Source of the DNA: CAIVAT01 sp964473485
GTDB taxonomy: Bacteria; Bacteroidota; Bacteroidia; Bacteroidales; FEN-979
Assembly (NCBI GenBank): GCA_964473485.1
Contig: CAYYPH010000003.1
Span: 152,770 to 216,769, forward strand
Direction of reading: 5' to 3'
Length of the DNA stretch: 64,000 nucleotides
A program made the translations under genes and the position numbers. This document shows positions 55,427-63,846 of this stretch, piece after piece (position 1 is the stretch's first letter; each line of letters begins with the position of its first letter). The notes below the pieces were generated by a model. It ran no database searches and was not told the origin of the DNA. It saw only the letters and a program-made list of their open reading frames with translations.

Positions 55427-55870
55427 ATGAATCGTAATCGCTCTTATCTATTCCTCATCTGTGCAATTTTCCTGATCAGTGCCTGCACCAAGGATGATAT
55501 TAAAAAATATGAAGGGGATTTTTCTTTTCGCATTAAAGCGACAAAATATTATAATGATGCCTTGGCGTCAACTGATACCATTATCAACTCAGTGGGAACA
55601 ATTGTTGAAGTTGATAAAACAACCTTGAAAATTAATTATGTATCACAAAATCAGGCTGATTCGTGGAGTGGCGGGTGCTTTCTATTGGGAAACGTGGATG
55701 TCAAAGTAAATAATGAAGGATATATTACACCTGCTGGAGGGAATACGGGTTATGACCTTACTATTATTGGGAAATTCATCGGAGCGGACAGCCTTTCAAT
55801 GACAATTGAGGCAGGCACCCCGCAATTAGGGAAGATCACAACAAATGTCGTTGATGGAAAAAGAATTTAA
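55427..55870 (+). CDS. Lipoprotein, hypothetical
   Basis: 147 residues with a lipobox ending FLISAC (Cys20). The mature part is beta-rich (FSFRIKATKYYNDALAS, TTLKINYVSQNQ) and lacks known motifs. It sits between the inhibitor and the T9SS protein genes on the same strand, with gaps of 140 and 120 bases, so the block may be a loose operon. Confidence 0.68.
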   Translation: MNRNRSYLFLICAIFLISACTKDDIKKYEGDFSFRIKATKYYNDALASTDTIINSVGTIVEVDKTTLKINYVSQNQADSWSGGCFLLGNVDVKVNNEGYITPAGGNTGYDLTIIGKFIGADSLSMTIEAGTPQLGKITTNVVDGKRI

Positions 55871-55994
55871 TAAAATATTTCCCAGAAAATCAAAGGATGA
55901 ATAAATTGAGGACAATGAAATTCAACTCATTCATTCGACATTTCCCTATGTTGCTCATTATCTTTTGGATAAATTAAATATTGGACCTGAAAAC

Positions 55995-56897
55995 ATGAAG
56001 AGATCAATATTTCTGTTTTTAATTTTGGTATTTGTTATAAAATGCTTTGGCCAAAACTGGACAGTTATCAATTTTGATGATAGTGTTGAACTTTATAGGA
56101 TATCTATAGATACAACCATCACGGGAAATATCTGGCAAATTGGTCAACCTCAAAAATCAGCCTTCAACTCAGCCTATTCCTTGCCAAACTCAATAACTAC
56201 TGACACAATAGATACATATCCTTCCAATAATACTTCTGTGTTCTACCTTGGAACTGGTGGAGATTGGTTAATGGATTCACATAGGCAGTCTTTAAACTTT
56301 CGGTATAGAATGGACTCAGATTCATTGAATGATTATGGGAAGATTGAAATATCTTTAGATACTGGACAAACATGGCAGAATATTTTATTAACTGAAAATG
56401 GAAGTGGGTTTCATTGGTGGGTTGAAGATAGTATTGGAGCGATTGTTATACAACCTGCTTTGGGTGATACATTAGTTTTTACAGGTTCAACACATGGCTG
56501 GTACAGATTTAAATCAGAAATACATTTGCTGGAACTACAATATTATGACACAATAATTTATCGGTTTACTTTTAAGACTGATGGTAATGTTGACAATAGA
56601 GATGGTTGGGTAATTGATGACATTGGGTATCATATAATTTGGGAAGGGGTAAGTGACAGCAGAAATTCTACGATTGTTTATCCCAATCCAGCAAATACAT
56701 TTGTCAACATTCAGGCAAATAAACTAATCAATCAGGTGAAGATTATTGATTTATTTGGGATTTCTTTAAAGGTATTTGCACTTCGATCTTATTATTCAAT
56801 GCTTGATATTGACGATCTTAAAACGGGATTATATTATTGTTCGATACTTTTCGAAGATGGAACAAAGAGGTGTGTGAAATTGATCAAATATAAATAG
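55995..56897 (+). CDS. Secreted protein with T9SS type A sorting domain
   Basis: 300 residues from ATG 55995 (MKRSIFLFLILVFVIKCFG signal peptide); a start 30 bases earlier is possible. The body has a jelly-roll-like region with FDDSVELYRISID, SLNFRYRMDSDS and WVIDDIGYHIIW, patterns seen in Bacteroidota extracellular domains of unknown ligand. The last ~75 residues form a sorting domain (IVYPNPANTFVNIQ, IIDLFGISLK, LKTGLYYCSI, ending KLIKYK). Codon use is strongly AT-rich like its neighbours. Confidence 0.83.
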   Translation: MKRSIFLFLILVFVIKCFGQNWTVINFDDSVELYRISIDTTITGNIWQIGQPQKSAFNSAYSLPNSITTDTIDTYPSNNTSVFYLGTGGDWLMDSHRQSLNFRYRMDSDSLNDYGKIEISLDTGQTWQNILLTENGSGFHWWVEDSIGAIVIQPALGDTLVFTGSTHGWYRFKSEIHLLELQYYDTIIYRFTFKTDGNVDNRDGWVIDDIGYHIIWEGVSDSRNSTIVYPNPANTFVNIQANKLINQVKIIDLFGISLKVFALRSYYSMLDIDDLKTGLYYCSILFEDGTKRCVKLIKYK

Positions 56898-57020
56898 AAC
56901 AACGGGCATCCGCTCATAATTGTACCTGTGAGCATAAACCCATTAAATGCTAATCGATGTATTTGATCCATCGGTCAAATTATGAAGGACATACAGGATT
57001 CCTATTGGGCAATCATAATC

Positions 57021-58697
57021 ATGAAAAAAGAAAATAATAAGTCGGCAGGTGGAAAATTGTCTTTTGGGGTGATTTTCATATTCCTAAATCCTTATTTTTC
57101 ATTGGTAAAACCATTAGTTTTAAATACGCTAATTCTCTTTTTTTGTCTGTTCGGGCAAAGTTCATCTGGTCAGAATTTCCTTTGGGCGAAAAGTTATAAA
57201 CTTGCCATTTTTACAAATGAACGTGATGAAGGTGCAGGTGTTTGCATTACTCCAACAAACAATATTCTTCTTACGGGATATATTGAAAATAGAATGTACA
57301 TTGCTGAGTATGATCAAAATGGAGTGCAGAATTCAACTGTCGAATTCACCAGCAACAGCAGGGTGATAGCCAAAGATATTGCTGTTGATCAGAACTCAGA
57401 CATATATATTACAGGGGAATATACAGGAACTGTAACATTTGGAAATTATACCCTGTCAGCAATGGCGGGAAGTCATGATGTATTTATTGCAAAATTGAAT
57501 CCCTCATATGTTACCTTATGGGCAAAATCACTTGGCGGTAATAAATATGATGAAGGTCGACAGATAGCAACAGACGATTCTGGGAATGTTTATTTAGCAG
57601 GAGAAATGGATGGAATATTTTATTATGACAGCAACTACTTTCAACTATGGGGTAAAACTGATATTTTTTTAGCAAAATACTCGCCATTGGGTCAGATGTG
57701 TTGGATAAAGCAAATTGGAGGGGAAGGCTTTGATGAACTTGGGGCAATGAAAATTCGTGATGGTTACCTTTATCTTACAGGGGATTGCACTGAAGATGCC
57801 TCTTTCGATACAATTACGGTAACTGGGTCAGCAAGTTCGATGTATGTTTATACAGCAAAATTTAATGAGGATGGACATGCCATATGGGTAAAATGTTCAC
57901 AGGGTGTATCAGGATATTCTTCTGGGGGCTGGGGATCTGCCATTGGAATTAATGAGCAGGGGGAGGTATTTTCCAGTGGCTTTAATAAGGGTATTATAAT
58001 ATTCGAGAACGATACATTAATAGGTGACAATATGAATCAAAATTTCATTGTCAAATATGACTCAAACGGCAATGTCTTATCTGCCAAAAAAATAGGTGGT
58101 TCGGGCATTGGGGCTGCTGACGTTGGAAGTGATGGAGGTGTTCATGTTACAGGTAGATTCTGGTACGATGTGATTTTCGGTAAAGATACCTTATGGGCCT
58201 ATGGAGGGACAATGGGAGGGAAGATTTTTATCACAAAGTTTTCTTCCAATCTGGACCCTGTATGGGCAGTCAATTGCGGATGCACTGATTGGAATGATGC
58301 ACATGATCTCACAATAGATAACAGTGACAACATTTTTGTTACAGGTTATTATGATGGTTCTACGGGCGTATTTTGGCCGCATACTTTACCATCATGGGGG
58401 GGTGAGACATTTTTAACAAAACTCCACGATTACTGCGTGAATATTGAATCCCCAACAACTCATAATCAGCATTCAATCATATACCCAAATCCTTGTGAAA
58501 ACGCAATGCAGATAGATAATAAGAGAAACTTGGAGTCGATCAAAGTCTATGATTTATGTGGAAATCTCCTTGCATCAAAGAAATTGGAGAAAATGACAAA
58601 TACAATTGATCTAACGCACCTAATAAAAGGAGTTTACATTGTTGTCTTGGAATCAACTAACGGAGAAAAAAAGGCTGAAAAATTGATTAAAATGTGA
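57021..58697 (+). CDS. SBBP-like beta-propeller protein with T9SS type A sorting domain
   Basis: 558 residues from ATG 57021 (MKKENNKS, followed by a long hydrophobic signal region). The body has repeats of the SBBP kind: ITGEYTGTVTFGN, VYLAGEMDGIFYY, LYLTGDCTEDASF, VHVTGRFWYDVIFG and IFVTGYYDGSTGVF, each with a xxGxY/F-x-G-x-x-F core, forming a beta-propeller. The C-terminal ~75 residues are a sorting domain (IIYPNPCENAMQID, IKVYDLCGNLLAS, IKGVYIVVLES). It is probably cell-surface exposed. It ends about 100 bases before the convergent HU gene. Confidence 0.85.
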   Translation: MKKENNKSAGGKLSFGVIFIFLNPYFSLVKPLVLNTLILFFCLFGQSSSGQNFLWAKSYKLAIFTNERDEGAGVCITPTNNILLTGYIENRMYIAEYDQNGVQNSTVEFTSNSRVIAKDIAVDQNSDIYITGEYTGTVTFGNYTLSAMAGSHDVFIAKLNPSYVTLWAKSLGGNKYDEGRQIATDDSGNVYLAGEMDGIFYYDSNYFQLWGKTDIFLAKYSPLGQMCWIKQIGGEGFDELGAMKIRDGYLYLTGDCTEDASFDTITVTGSASSMYVYTAKFNEDGHAIWVKCSQGVSGYSSGGWGSAIGINEQGEVFSSGFNKGIIIFENDTLIGDNMNQNFIVKYDSNGNVLSAKKIGGSGIGAADVGSDGGVHVTGRFWYDVIFGKDTLWAYGGTMGGKIFITKFSSNLDPVWAVNCGCTDWNDAHDLTIDNSDNIFVTGYYDGSTGVFWPHTLPSWGGETFLTKLHDYCVNIESPTTHNQHSIIYPNPCENAMQIDNKRNLESIKVYDLCGNLLASKKLEKMTNTIDLTHLIKGVYIVVLESTNGEKKAEKLIKM

Positions 58698-58801
58698 TCA
58701 AATCTCAGCGACCACCAGACTTTTTTGGCAAATAATATTCCCTACTTTGCTAACAAGTCATCCTATAGGTCAGTTCTTTTTAAAAATTCATTCTATTCAC
58801 C

Positions 58802-59089
58802 TCAAACCTTCACCTTCCGTTTCACCTCCTCCACAAACTTCTTGCAGGGTTTAAACGCCGGAATATAATGTGCGGGAATATCAATTGATGTTCCCTTGGT
58901 GATTATTCTGCCCTTCTTTGCGGCACGCTTCTTCAATATGAACGATCCGAATCCCCTCAGAAAAATATCATTTCCGTTTGCCATGTTGGTTTCCATGGTA
59001 TCCATCAGGGATTCAACAATTTTAACAACCACCGCCTTTTCGAGGTTGGTTTCTTTCACGATCTGTTCGACAATATCAGCCTTGGTCAT
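58802..59089 (-). CDS. HU-family DNA-binding protein
   Basis: 95 residues. MTKADIVEQIVKETNLEKAVV, then IFLRGFGSFILKKRAAKKGRI (in two parts) with the GFGSF signature, and the arm region KKGRIITKGTSIDIPAHYIPAFKP typical of HU/IHF. It bends DNA and can assist recombination and replication of the element. A -7 box lies upstream on its strand. Confidence 0.94.
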   Translation of the reverse strand: MTKADIVEQIVKETNLEKAVVVKIVESLMDTMETNMANGNDIFLRGFGSFILKKRAAKKGRIITKGTSIDIPAHYIPAFKPCKKFVEEVKRKVKV

Positions 59090-59133
59090 AATTTTTGATA
59101 TTTATCTGGTGATCAACAAATTTATCTCTTTTA

Positions 59134-59141
59134 CAAATGTA
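59134..59141 (-). promoter_or_regulatory. -7 element of the HU gene
   Basis: On the minus strand TACATTTG matches TAnnTTTG, about 45 bases before the start codon. The -33 TTG is unclear. Confidence 0.35.
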
Positions 59142-59206
59142 GGCAAGAGATTCAGGCAGAAATATTTTTCCCCAACTTGCAACCAAATCCCTCAGGATGA
59201 TGTCTT

Positions 59207-59437
59207 ATGGATAAAGAACAAGGAATAAGGCAGATGGAAGAAACATCACAGGACCGCAGCGACTTTGCCTTCATGGATCATCTCTTTGCTCTCCTGCTCA
59301 AACGGGAGAAGGCCTACCAGCGGTATGAGAAGGACCCATCAAAGATCAACCTGATGGTTTATAATGAAATAAGCGATATTGTCAACCTGCTCCATGACTG
59401 CCTGACGTTTAAGGATCATACGTACATGTGGAACTGA
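59207..59437 (+). CDS. Small hypothetical protein
   Basis: 76 residues, helical and charged (MDKEQGIRQMEETSQDRSDF, FALLLKREKAYQRYEK). It has no signal peptide or known motif. It lies between HU (divergent) and the second 58-base repeat. It may be a small DNA- or protein-binding factor, but this is only a guess. Confidence 0.5.
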   Translation: MDKEQGIRQMEETSQDRSDFAFMDHLFALLLKREKAYQRYEKDPSKINLMVYNEISDIVNLLHDCLTFKDHTYMWN

Positions 59438-59752
59438 TCGGTGGTTGGAGGAAGTCCCCCTGAAACTTAAAATCCTGAATTTGGCCGTTGGATGGGGTAA
59501 GGCCTCATAAATCTTCGGGTTGATCTATTGATCATCATATTTCTATGTTGTCCTGATCGAGTGAAAACAGGTGGGTGGGGTTTTGGTATTGGGGGTCAGT
59601 GATGGAGGGGGTAAATGATGAGAGCGTCGTTGGTATATTATTATCATCTAACTGGTTATGGTGAAGGGGGTTGGCTTTGTATGACTGAGTTTGATGAATG
59701 GGATGAGATAAATATTTTAAGGGAAGGGTCCGTATTAAAAACATATTTCCAT
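59438..59752. other. Intergenic region preceding repeat copy 2
   Basis: No gene. Its second half is a diverged relative of the sequence at 54.63-54.80 kb (see the two repeat copies). Confidence 0.45.
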
Positions 59753-59810
59753 AACTTTATGGCTGGGTAAGGTTTTGAGGTTGGAAGTTCAGGTTTATAA
59801 TGAGTTAGAA
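59753..59810. repeat. 58-base repeat, copy 2
   Basis: Matches 54801-54858 at 55 of 58 positions. It ends 46 bases before the J-domain gene, almost the same distance as copy 1 from its downstream gene. Confidence 0.85.
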
Positions 59811-59856
59811 CAATTCTGAATATATTACAGATACACGTTGTATTCGGTTTATTTAG

Positions 59857-60690
59857 ATGTTAGCAGGTATGCATTTAAAAAATAGATACGAATTTCAAAT
59901 TTCTGTTATGTCAAAAGAAGCGTTACAAAGGACATCAAGAGAAAATGAAAGGCTTAAGCTTATAAAACTGATTCGTGAAAAAGAAAAAATTCTTGTGAAA
60001 GTCCTTCAAGAAGTTGAAGAATTACAAATTGATTTATCAATCCTTAAGCAAGAATATGACATAAAAATCGGTCGGTTATATTTGCGACTTGATGAAGTGA
60101 ATTTGGAGATTTTACGATTAAAAAAAATCGAAGACTTTCTTGCTAAGGGTATTTCTTTTTTTGAATCTCGTAAAATAGTTGATGACGCCTTCATGAAACG
60201 ATTTGAAAAATTTAAAGAGGAATATCGTAAAAAGGAAGATGAGGAAAAATACTTTCATAATCGTAAAAATATTTCTAAGGAGGAACAGGAGGATTTAAAA
60301 AGACTTTGGCGCAAACTTGTAAGGCAATTTCATCCTGATTTATCAACAGGGAATGAAGATGTTATGAAAAGAATAAATAAGGCCTATGCTGCGAAAGACT
60401 TTGAAGCATTACATTCCATCGAGACTGATCAACATGTGGGTGATTTAGAATATTCTACCATCGCTGATCTTAAATGTAAGCTAGAGAATCTTGAGAAATC
60501 GATAGAAAATGAAAATGCAAACTTATATGCACTACGTAATTCTGAATGGGCTATTCTGAAAATTAATATTAGAAAAGCAGAGAAAAATAAGCGTGATTTA
60601 CTTAAGGAACTTTCTAAAAAGGTTTTAGATGCAATTGCTAAGAGTGAGGTTGAACTTAACGAATTAAAAAGTAAATATCATCATGAATAA
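59857..60690 (+). CDS. Coiled-coil protein with a J domain
   Basis: 277 residues, very AT-rich codons. A long N-terminal coiled coil (LIREKEKILVKVLQEVEELQ, quoted in parts) leads to a J-domain-like segment around residues 145-190: LKRLWRKLVRQFHPDLSTG, with the HPD tripeptide, then VMKRINKAYAAKDFEAL, then another coiled coil to the end. The HPD motif is the contact used to stimulate Hsp70 ATPases, so it may recruit DnaK to a target. It overlaps the zinc-ribbon gene by 8 bases, so the two are translated together. Confidence 0.78.
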   Translation: MLAGMHLKNRYEFQISVMSKEALQRTSRENERLKLIKLIREKEKILVKVLQEVEELQIDLSILKQEYDIKIGRLYLRLDEVNLEILRLKKIEDFLAKGISFFESRKIVDDAFMKRFEKFKEEYRKKEDEEKYFHNRKNISKEEQEDLKRLWRKLVRQFHPDLSTGNEDVMKRINKAYAAKDFEALHSIETDQHVGDLEYSTIADLKCKLENLEKSIENENANLYALRNSEWAILKINIRKAEKNKRDLLKELSKKVLDAIAKSEVELNELKSKYHHE

Positions 60691-61615
60691 TGCGCTGAAA
60701 ATAAATCATCAATATTCACTTGATAGGATCACTGCAAAAACAGATCTAGTAAATCGTGGTATAAGCGAACTCGGTTTGCTAAAAAATGAAAATCATTTTA
60801 CTATTATATATGTTTGTCAATTTTGTGGCCGTCTTATTAATTATTCATCAACACCATGTATATTTTGTGGGAATTACCCAAAGACAAAAAGAGAAATCAT
60901 TGTATCGCAGGCACTTTCAAGTAACAGTTTAGATATGTCTAAGCTTCTTGTTGTTTCAAAAGCGATAAAAAATAAAGAGGATTTGGAATTACTTATTTTG
61001 CAGTTGAGACAACTGATCGATGATGTCATAGAAAATGAAAACCAATATCCAATATTTAGATCTCTGTTTTCCTTACTGTCAAATCAATTGTTACCAAACA
61101 TGGATTTTATTAATAGGAAAGCAGCAGAACAATTAAAACGAGCCAATATAGTTTGTAAAAAATGCAACCAGCCAATTCTATTCGTTAAAACTTCTTGCAT
61201 ATATTGCGCCATACAGGAACAAAGATCTGGCAAGAGTATTGAGTCAATAAAAGCCATACCAAACGATTTAACAAAAACAGAAAAATGGACAGTAGCTCTA
61301 AATTCCTTTCTTTTATTTGTAGAGAACCATTTAGATATGGGAGAGAATGAAAAGAAACTTGAGGAATTAATTTTTGTTTCAATTTTTATTATAAATCTTT
61401 TGGTTGAAAAGGAAAAAGTTCCAAAGTGGAATTTGAAACGATATTGGAAAAAATTACTCCGTGAAGTACATTATTTTGGTAGTTATGAAATGAAAGGAGC
61501 AGTAACAATAAATAAAAATGATGTAAAGGCAACAGTTGATCCTGAAAGATCCAGTGAAGGAGAATTGACTATCATGTCTCTTGGTTCAAATCTTACTTAT
61601 CTCCTACAATCTTGA
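60683..61615 (+). CDS. Protein with two zinc ribbons, partner of the J-domain protein
   Basis: 310 residues. Ribbon 1 is CQFCGRLINYSSTPCIFCG (CxxC then CxxC, residues ~45-64). Ribbon 2 is CKKCNQPILFVKTSCIYC (~160-178). Between and after them are helical stretches, one near-hydrophobic (LEELIFVSIFIINLLVEKE), ending in a basic KRYWKKLLREV and a GS-rich tail. No signal peptide. The paired ribbons suggest binding of nucleic acid or protein. Together with the overlapping J-domain gene it forms a two-gene module I cannot match to a known system. Confidence 0.72.
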   Translation: MNNALKINHQYSLDRITAKTDLVNRGISELGLLKNENHFTIIYVCQFCGRLINYSSTPCIFCGNYPKTKREIIVSQALSSNSLDMSKLLVVSKAIKNKEDLELLILQLRQLIDDVIENENQYPIFRSLFSLLSNQLLPNMDFINRKAAEQLKRANIVCKKCNQPILFVKTSCIYCAIQEQRSGKSIESIKAIPNDLTKTEKWTVALNSFLLFVENHLDMGENEKKLEELIFVSIFIINLLVEKEKVPKWNLKRYWKKLLREVHYFGSYEMKGAVTINKNDVKATVDPERSSEGELTIMSLGSNLTYLLQS

Positions 61616-61753
61616 ATAAGAAAAATAACTATGTTATTCGAAAACTTTTCATGGAATAAACACAAATATAATATAAACATATAATACATATTTACCGTGA
61701 TTTTACATAAAAAATAATTACTTTCACTATTGTCCAATTAGAATGCACACCTT
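61616..61753. other. AT-rich intergenic stretch
   Basis: No gene or motif seen between the zinc-ribbon gene and the palindromic repeat. Confidence 0.4.
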
Positions 61754-61882
61754 CTAACATGCCAGCAGCCATACAATGCGGGCGGTTCCCAGAGGCACAC
61801 AATTACTAAACCTGCAAATATTAACGGAGAAGAGAAGAAACAACAAGTAAATCCGCACTGCGGCTGTCGGCCCACCGTTAGC
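61754..61882. repeat. Imperfect palindrome resembling an integron attC site or a mobile repeat
   Basis: The left arm (CTAACATGCC-AGCAGCC-ATACAATGCGG) pairs with the right arm (CCGCACTGCGGCTG-TCGGCCCACC-GTTAG) through CTAAC/GTTAG, GCC/GGC, CAGCC/GGCTG and TGCGG/CCGCA. About 70 bases lie between. CTAAC...GTTAG ends at this spacing recall attC recombination sites of integron cassettes, although the core boxes do not fit the consensus exactly. Confidence 0.4.
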
Positions 61883-61904
61883 AGAAATTTTAAACAAACA
61901 TCAA

Positions 61905-62108
61905 ATAAAAACGAAAATTAAAAAACCATTATTAAAACTGATAGCATCATGTGCTATGACTTTGTTTACGACAACCTTATTTGCTCAATGGCAAAATGTT
62001 GGAACCGCAGGGTTTTCTGATGGCATATCAGCATATACCTCATTAAAATTTAGCCCAACTGGTGAGCCACATGTGGCTTTCGTAGATTTAGCAAATTATT
62101 CAAAGTAG
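61905..62108 (+). pseudogene. Truncated start of a secreted T9SS-type protein
   Basis: 67 codons in one frame beginning with ATA where ATG is expected. The text KTKIKKPLLKLIASC and AMTLFTTTLFAQWQNVG is a complete signal peptide, followed by the start of a mature domain (GFSDGISAYTSLKFSP, GEPHVAFVDLANYSK) then a stop. Longer homologous-looking proteins continue with repeats of the same style. It is probably a dead gene head. Start at ATG 61953 is possible but would cut the signal. Confidence 0.5.
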
Positions 62109-62168
62109 TAAAATTGTAAAGGAATAATTATATCTTAAAATATTTTAATCAAATAAAATCAACGAGTT

Positions 62169-62984
62169 ATGAAAAAAATAATAATGTATTATATGATGTT
62201 CTTGATTCCTGTAATATCAACAGCCCAAGAAGACTGTAAAGTACCCGCATATTTAGATAAAATTAGCACTTTTGAGTTAAGCTCTTGTCAATATTCAGAA
62301 TATAACGAGTACGAATTCGATTATCAGGACTTAAAAGACAAAAGAATAATATTGAAAAAGGGAGGGAATTATTACCGCCTAAAATATGATAAGAAAGAAG
62401 ATGACACAAAAAATGTAAGTGGAGCGTATATTCGTCAAAATTATTTTAATGCAGTACTAAAAGCAAAAGGTGAAAGCCTTGGAATCAATAAAGATTTTTT
62501 CAGATTTAAGCACGACAATAAGACAGTTTATATGCTTATTCAATATGCAGTTGATGTTGATGAACAAGGTTACCTTGTTCACATTATTGAAGAAACAAAT
62601 ATGGAGCAGGAACTCGAACTCTCTATAAAAGATGCAATTTTAAAAGATGGAAAAATTCCTTTGTACGGAATCTTTTTCGACACAGACAAATCAGTTATTA
62701 AGCCTGAATCCGATAAAGAATTAACTACTTTAGTTTCATATTTAAAGGAAAATCCTACTGTGAATATTTTTATTGTAGGACATACTGATAATACGGGTGA
62801 TTTATCGCATAATTTGAAGCTCTCGAAAGAAAGAGCAACCGCAGTTGTAAATTATTTGGTTTCTAAAGGCATTTCTCAAAGTCGCTTGACTGCGGATGGA
62901 GTCGGGCCACTTTGTCCTGTAACAACGAATAAAGACGAAGAAGGTAGAAAGAAAAATAGACGAGTTGAGATTGTTTTGAAATAA
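62169..62984 (+). CDS. OmpA-family outer-membrane lipoprotein-like protein
   Basis: 271 residues with a signal peptide (IIMYYMMFLIPVISTAQ). The middle is an unrecognised domain (residues ~25-160). The C-terminal ~110 residues are the peptidoglycan-binding OmpA domain: GIFFDTDKSVIKPES, IFIVGHTDNTGDLSHN, LSKERATAVVNYL and GRKKNRRVEIVL. It links the outer membrane to peptidoglycan. Base composition is as AT-rich as the preceding genes. A GC-rich repeat-like segment follows the stop. Confidence 0.88.
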   Translation: MKKIIMYYMMFLIPVISTAQEDCKVPAYLDKISTFELSSCQYSEYNEYEFDYQDLKDKRIILKKGGNYYRLKYDKKEDDTKNVSGAYIRQNYFNAVLKAKGESLGINKDFFRFKHDNKTVYMLIQYAVDVDEQGYLVHIIEETNMEQELELSIKDAILKDGKIPLYGIFFDTDKSVIKPESDKELTTLVSYLKENPTVNIFIVGHTDNTGDLSHNLKLSKERATAVVNYLVSKGISQSRLTADGVGPLCPVTTNKDEEGRKKNRRVEIVLK

Positions 62985-62992
62985 AAACTTCT

Positions 62993-63075
62993 GCTAATCG
63001 AGTAGCCCGCCCAGCCAACGTAAGCTGACTGGGTGAGGCTCTCACACCACTGATCATGCGGGCCTCGCAATCATC
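62993..63075 (-). other. GC-rich structured segment resembling a group II intron 3' end
   Basis: Read on the minus strand it contains GGTGTGAGAG and later CTACTCGATT, a combination I associate with the 3' part of bacterial group II introns after the reverse transcriptase gene. Outer stem GCCCGC/GCGGGC, inner hairpins CCAG/CTGG and GTGAG/CTCAC. No reverse transcriptase is found in the window, so this would be only a remnant. It could instead be another repeat or attC-like sequence. Confidence 0.35.
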
Positions 63076-63300
63076 GTTTCATTTGACTGTGTGGAAATCT
63101 TCAGATAACGTTGGAGTGTTGTAATCAGCCACCATCAACGGACGTTTTTTGGCAATTAAGATTCCCCACATTGCTTCCAAAAACAAACCTCTATTTTCGG
63201 AATCTTTCAGCCCCCATTTTGATCCACTGGCAAAACCATCAACCTGCCGAAATAAATCGGAAAATCTGGATTTTTTCAGGTATGAAATACAAGCAACCCT
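63076..63300. other. Intergenic region, no gene seen
   Basis: About 225 bases. One open frame here is a by-product of composition. The DNA returns to more balanced base content than the preceding 8 kb. Confidence 0.4.
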
Positions 63301-63792
63301 TTACATTGTTCGGATCAAACTGCCATTCTCCTTCCGCAATTCGGTTTTCCCCTTGTTGGTGGTGATGGCAATATCATCCCCGTACCATTTGGCACTGGTT
63401 GCATCCCCGTTGCCGATTGTTCGAACAAGGCTCCCGTTTTCCTTCCTTATCTCAACTTTGCCCTTGGAGGTGGTAATGACCACCAGCGTCTGGTCATGAT
63501 TAAAATCGGCTGAAACGGCATCACCATTGCCGATGGTCCTGACCAGCGAACCGTTATCCTTGCGGATTTCAACCTTCCCGCCATTGATCTTTAAGATATT
63601 CATGGTTGTTCCTCCAGATGATTTTATTTTGGCTTTGTTTGATTGCGCTGATTTCCATGTTCCATCAGGATAAAGGATTACCTTTTCCCCATCCACCGTG
63701 GTCGCTTCCTTCTGGCAGTAGGATGAAATGGAAGAAATAAGGAATAATCCCATCCAAAAGAAAATATGCCAGTACTTTAAATTCGTAATCAT
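63301..63792 (-). CDS. Secreted repeat protein, hypothetical
   Basis: 163 residues with a signal peptide (FFWMGLFLISSISSYCQ). A short GEKVILYPDGTWKS segment, common in Bacteroidota envelope proteins, is followed by three repeats of about 30-35 residues: KVEIRKDNGSLVRTIGNGDA, KVEIRKENGSLVRTIGNGDA and TELRKENGSLIRTM. The DNA repeats are correspondingly similar. This looks like a small beta-propeller or beta-ladder fragment. It may be cut short, as it ends on half a repeat. Function unknown. Confidence 0.7.
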   Translation of the reverse strand: MITNLKYWHIFFWMGLFLISSISSYCQKEATTVDGEKVILYPDGTWKSAQSNKAKIKSSGGTTMNILKINGGKVEIRKDNGSLVRTIGNGDAVSADFNHDQTLVVITTSKGKVEIRKENGSLVRTIGNGDATSAKWYGDDIAITTNKGKTELRKENGSLIRTM

Positions 63793-63846
63793 TCTGTACC
63801 TGTATGGAATTATTGTTTATTCTTCACTGATTAATTAATCAGGATT

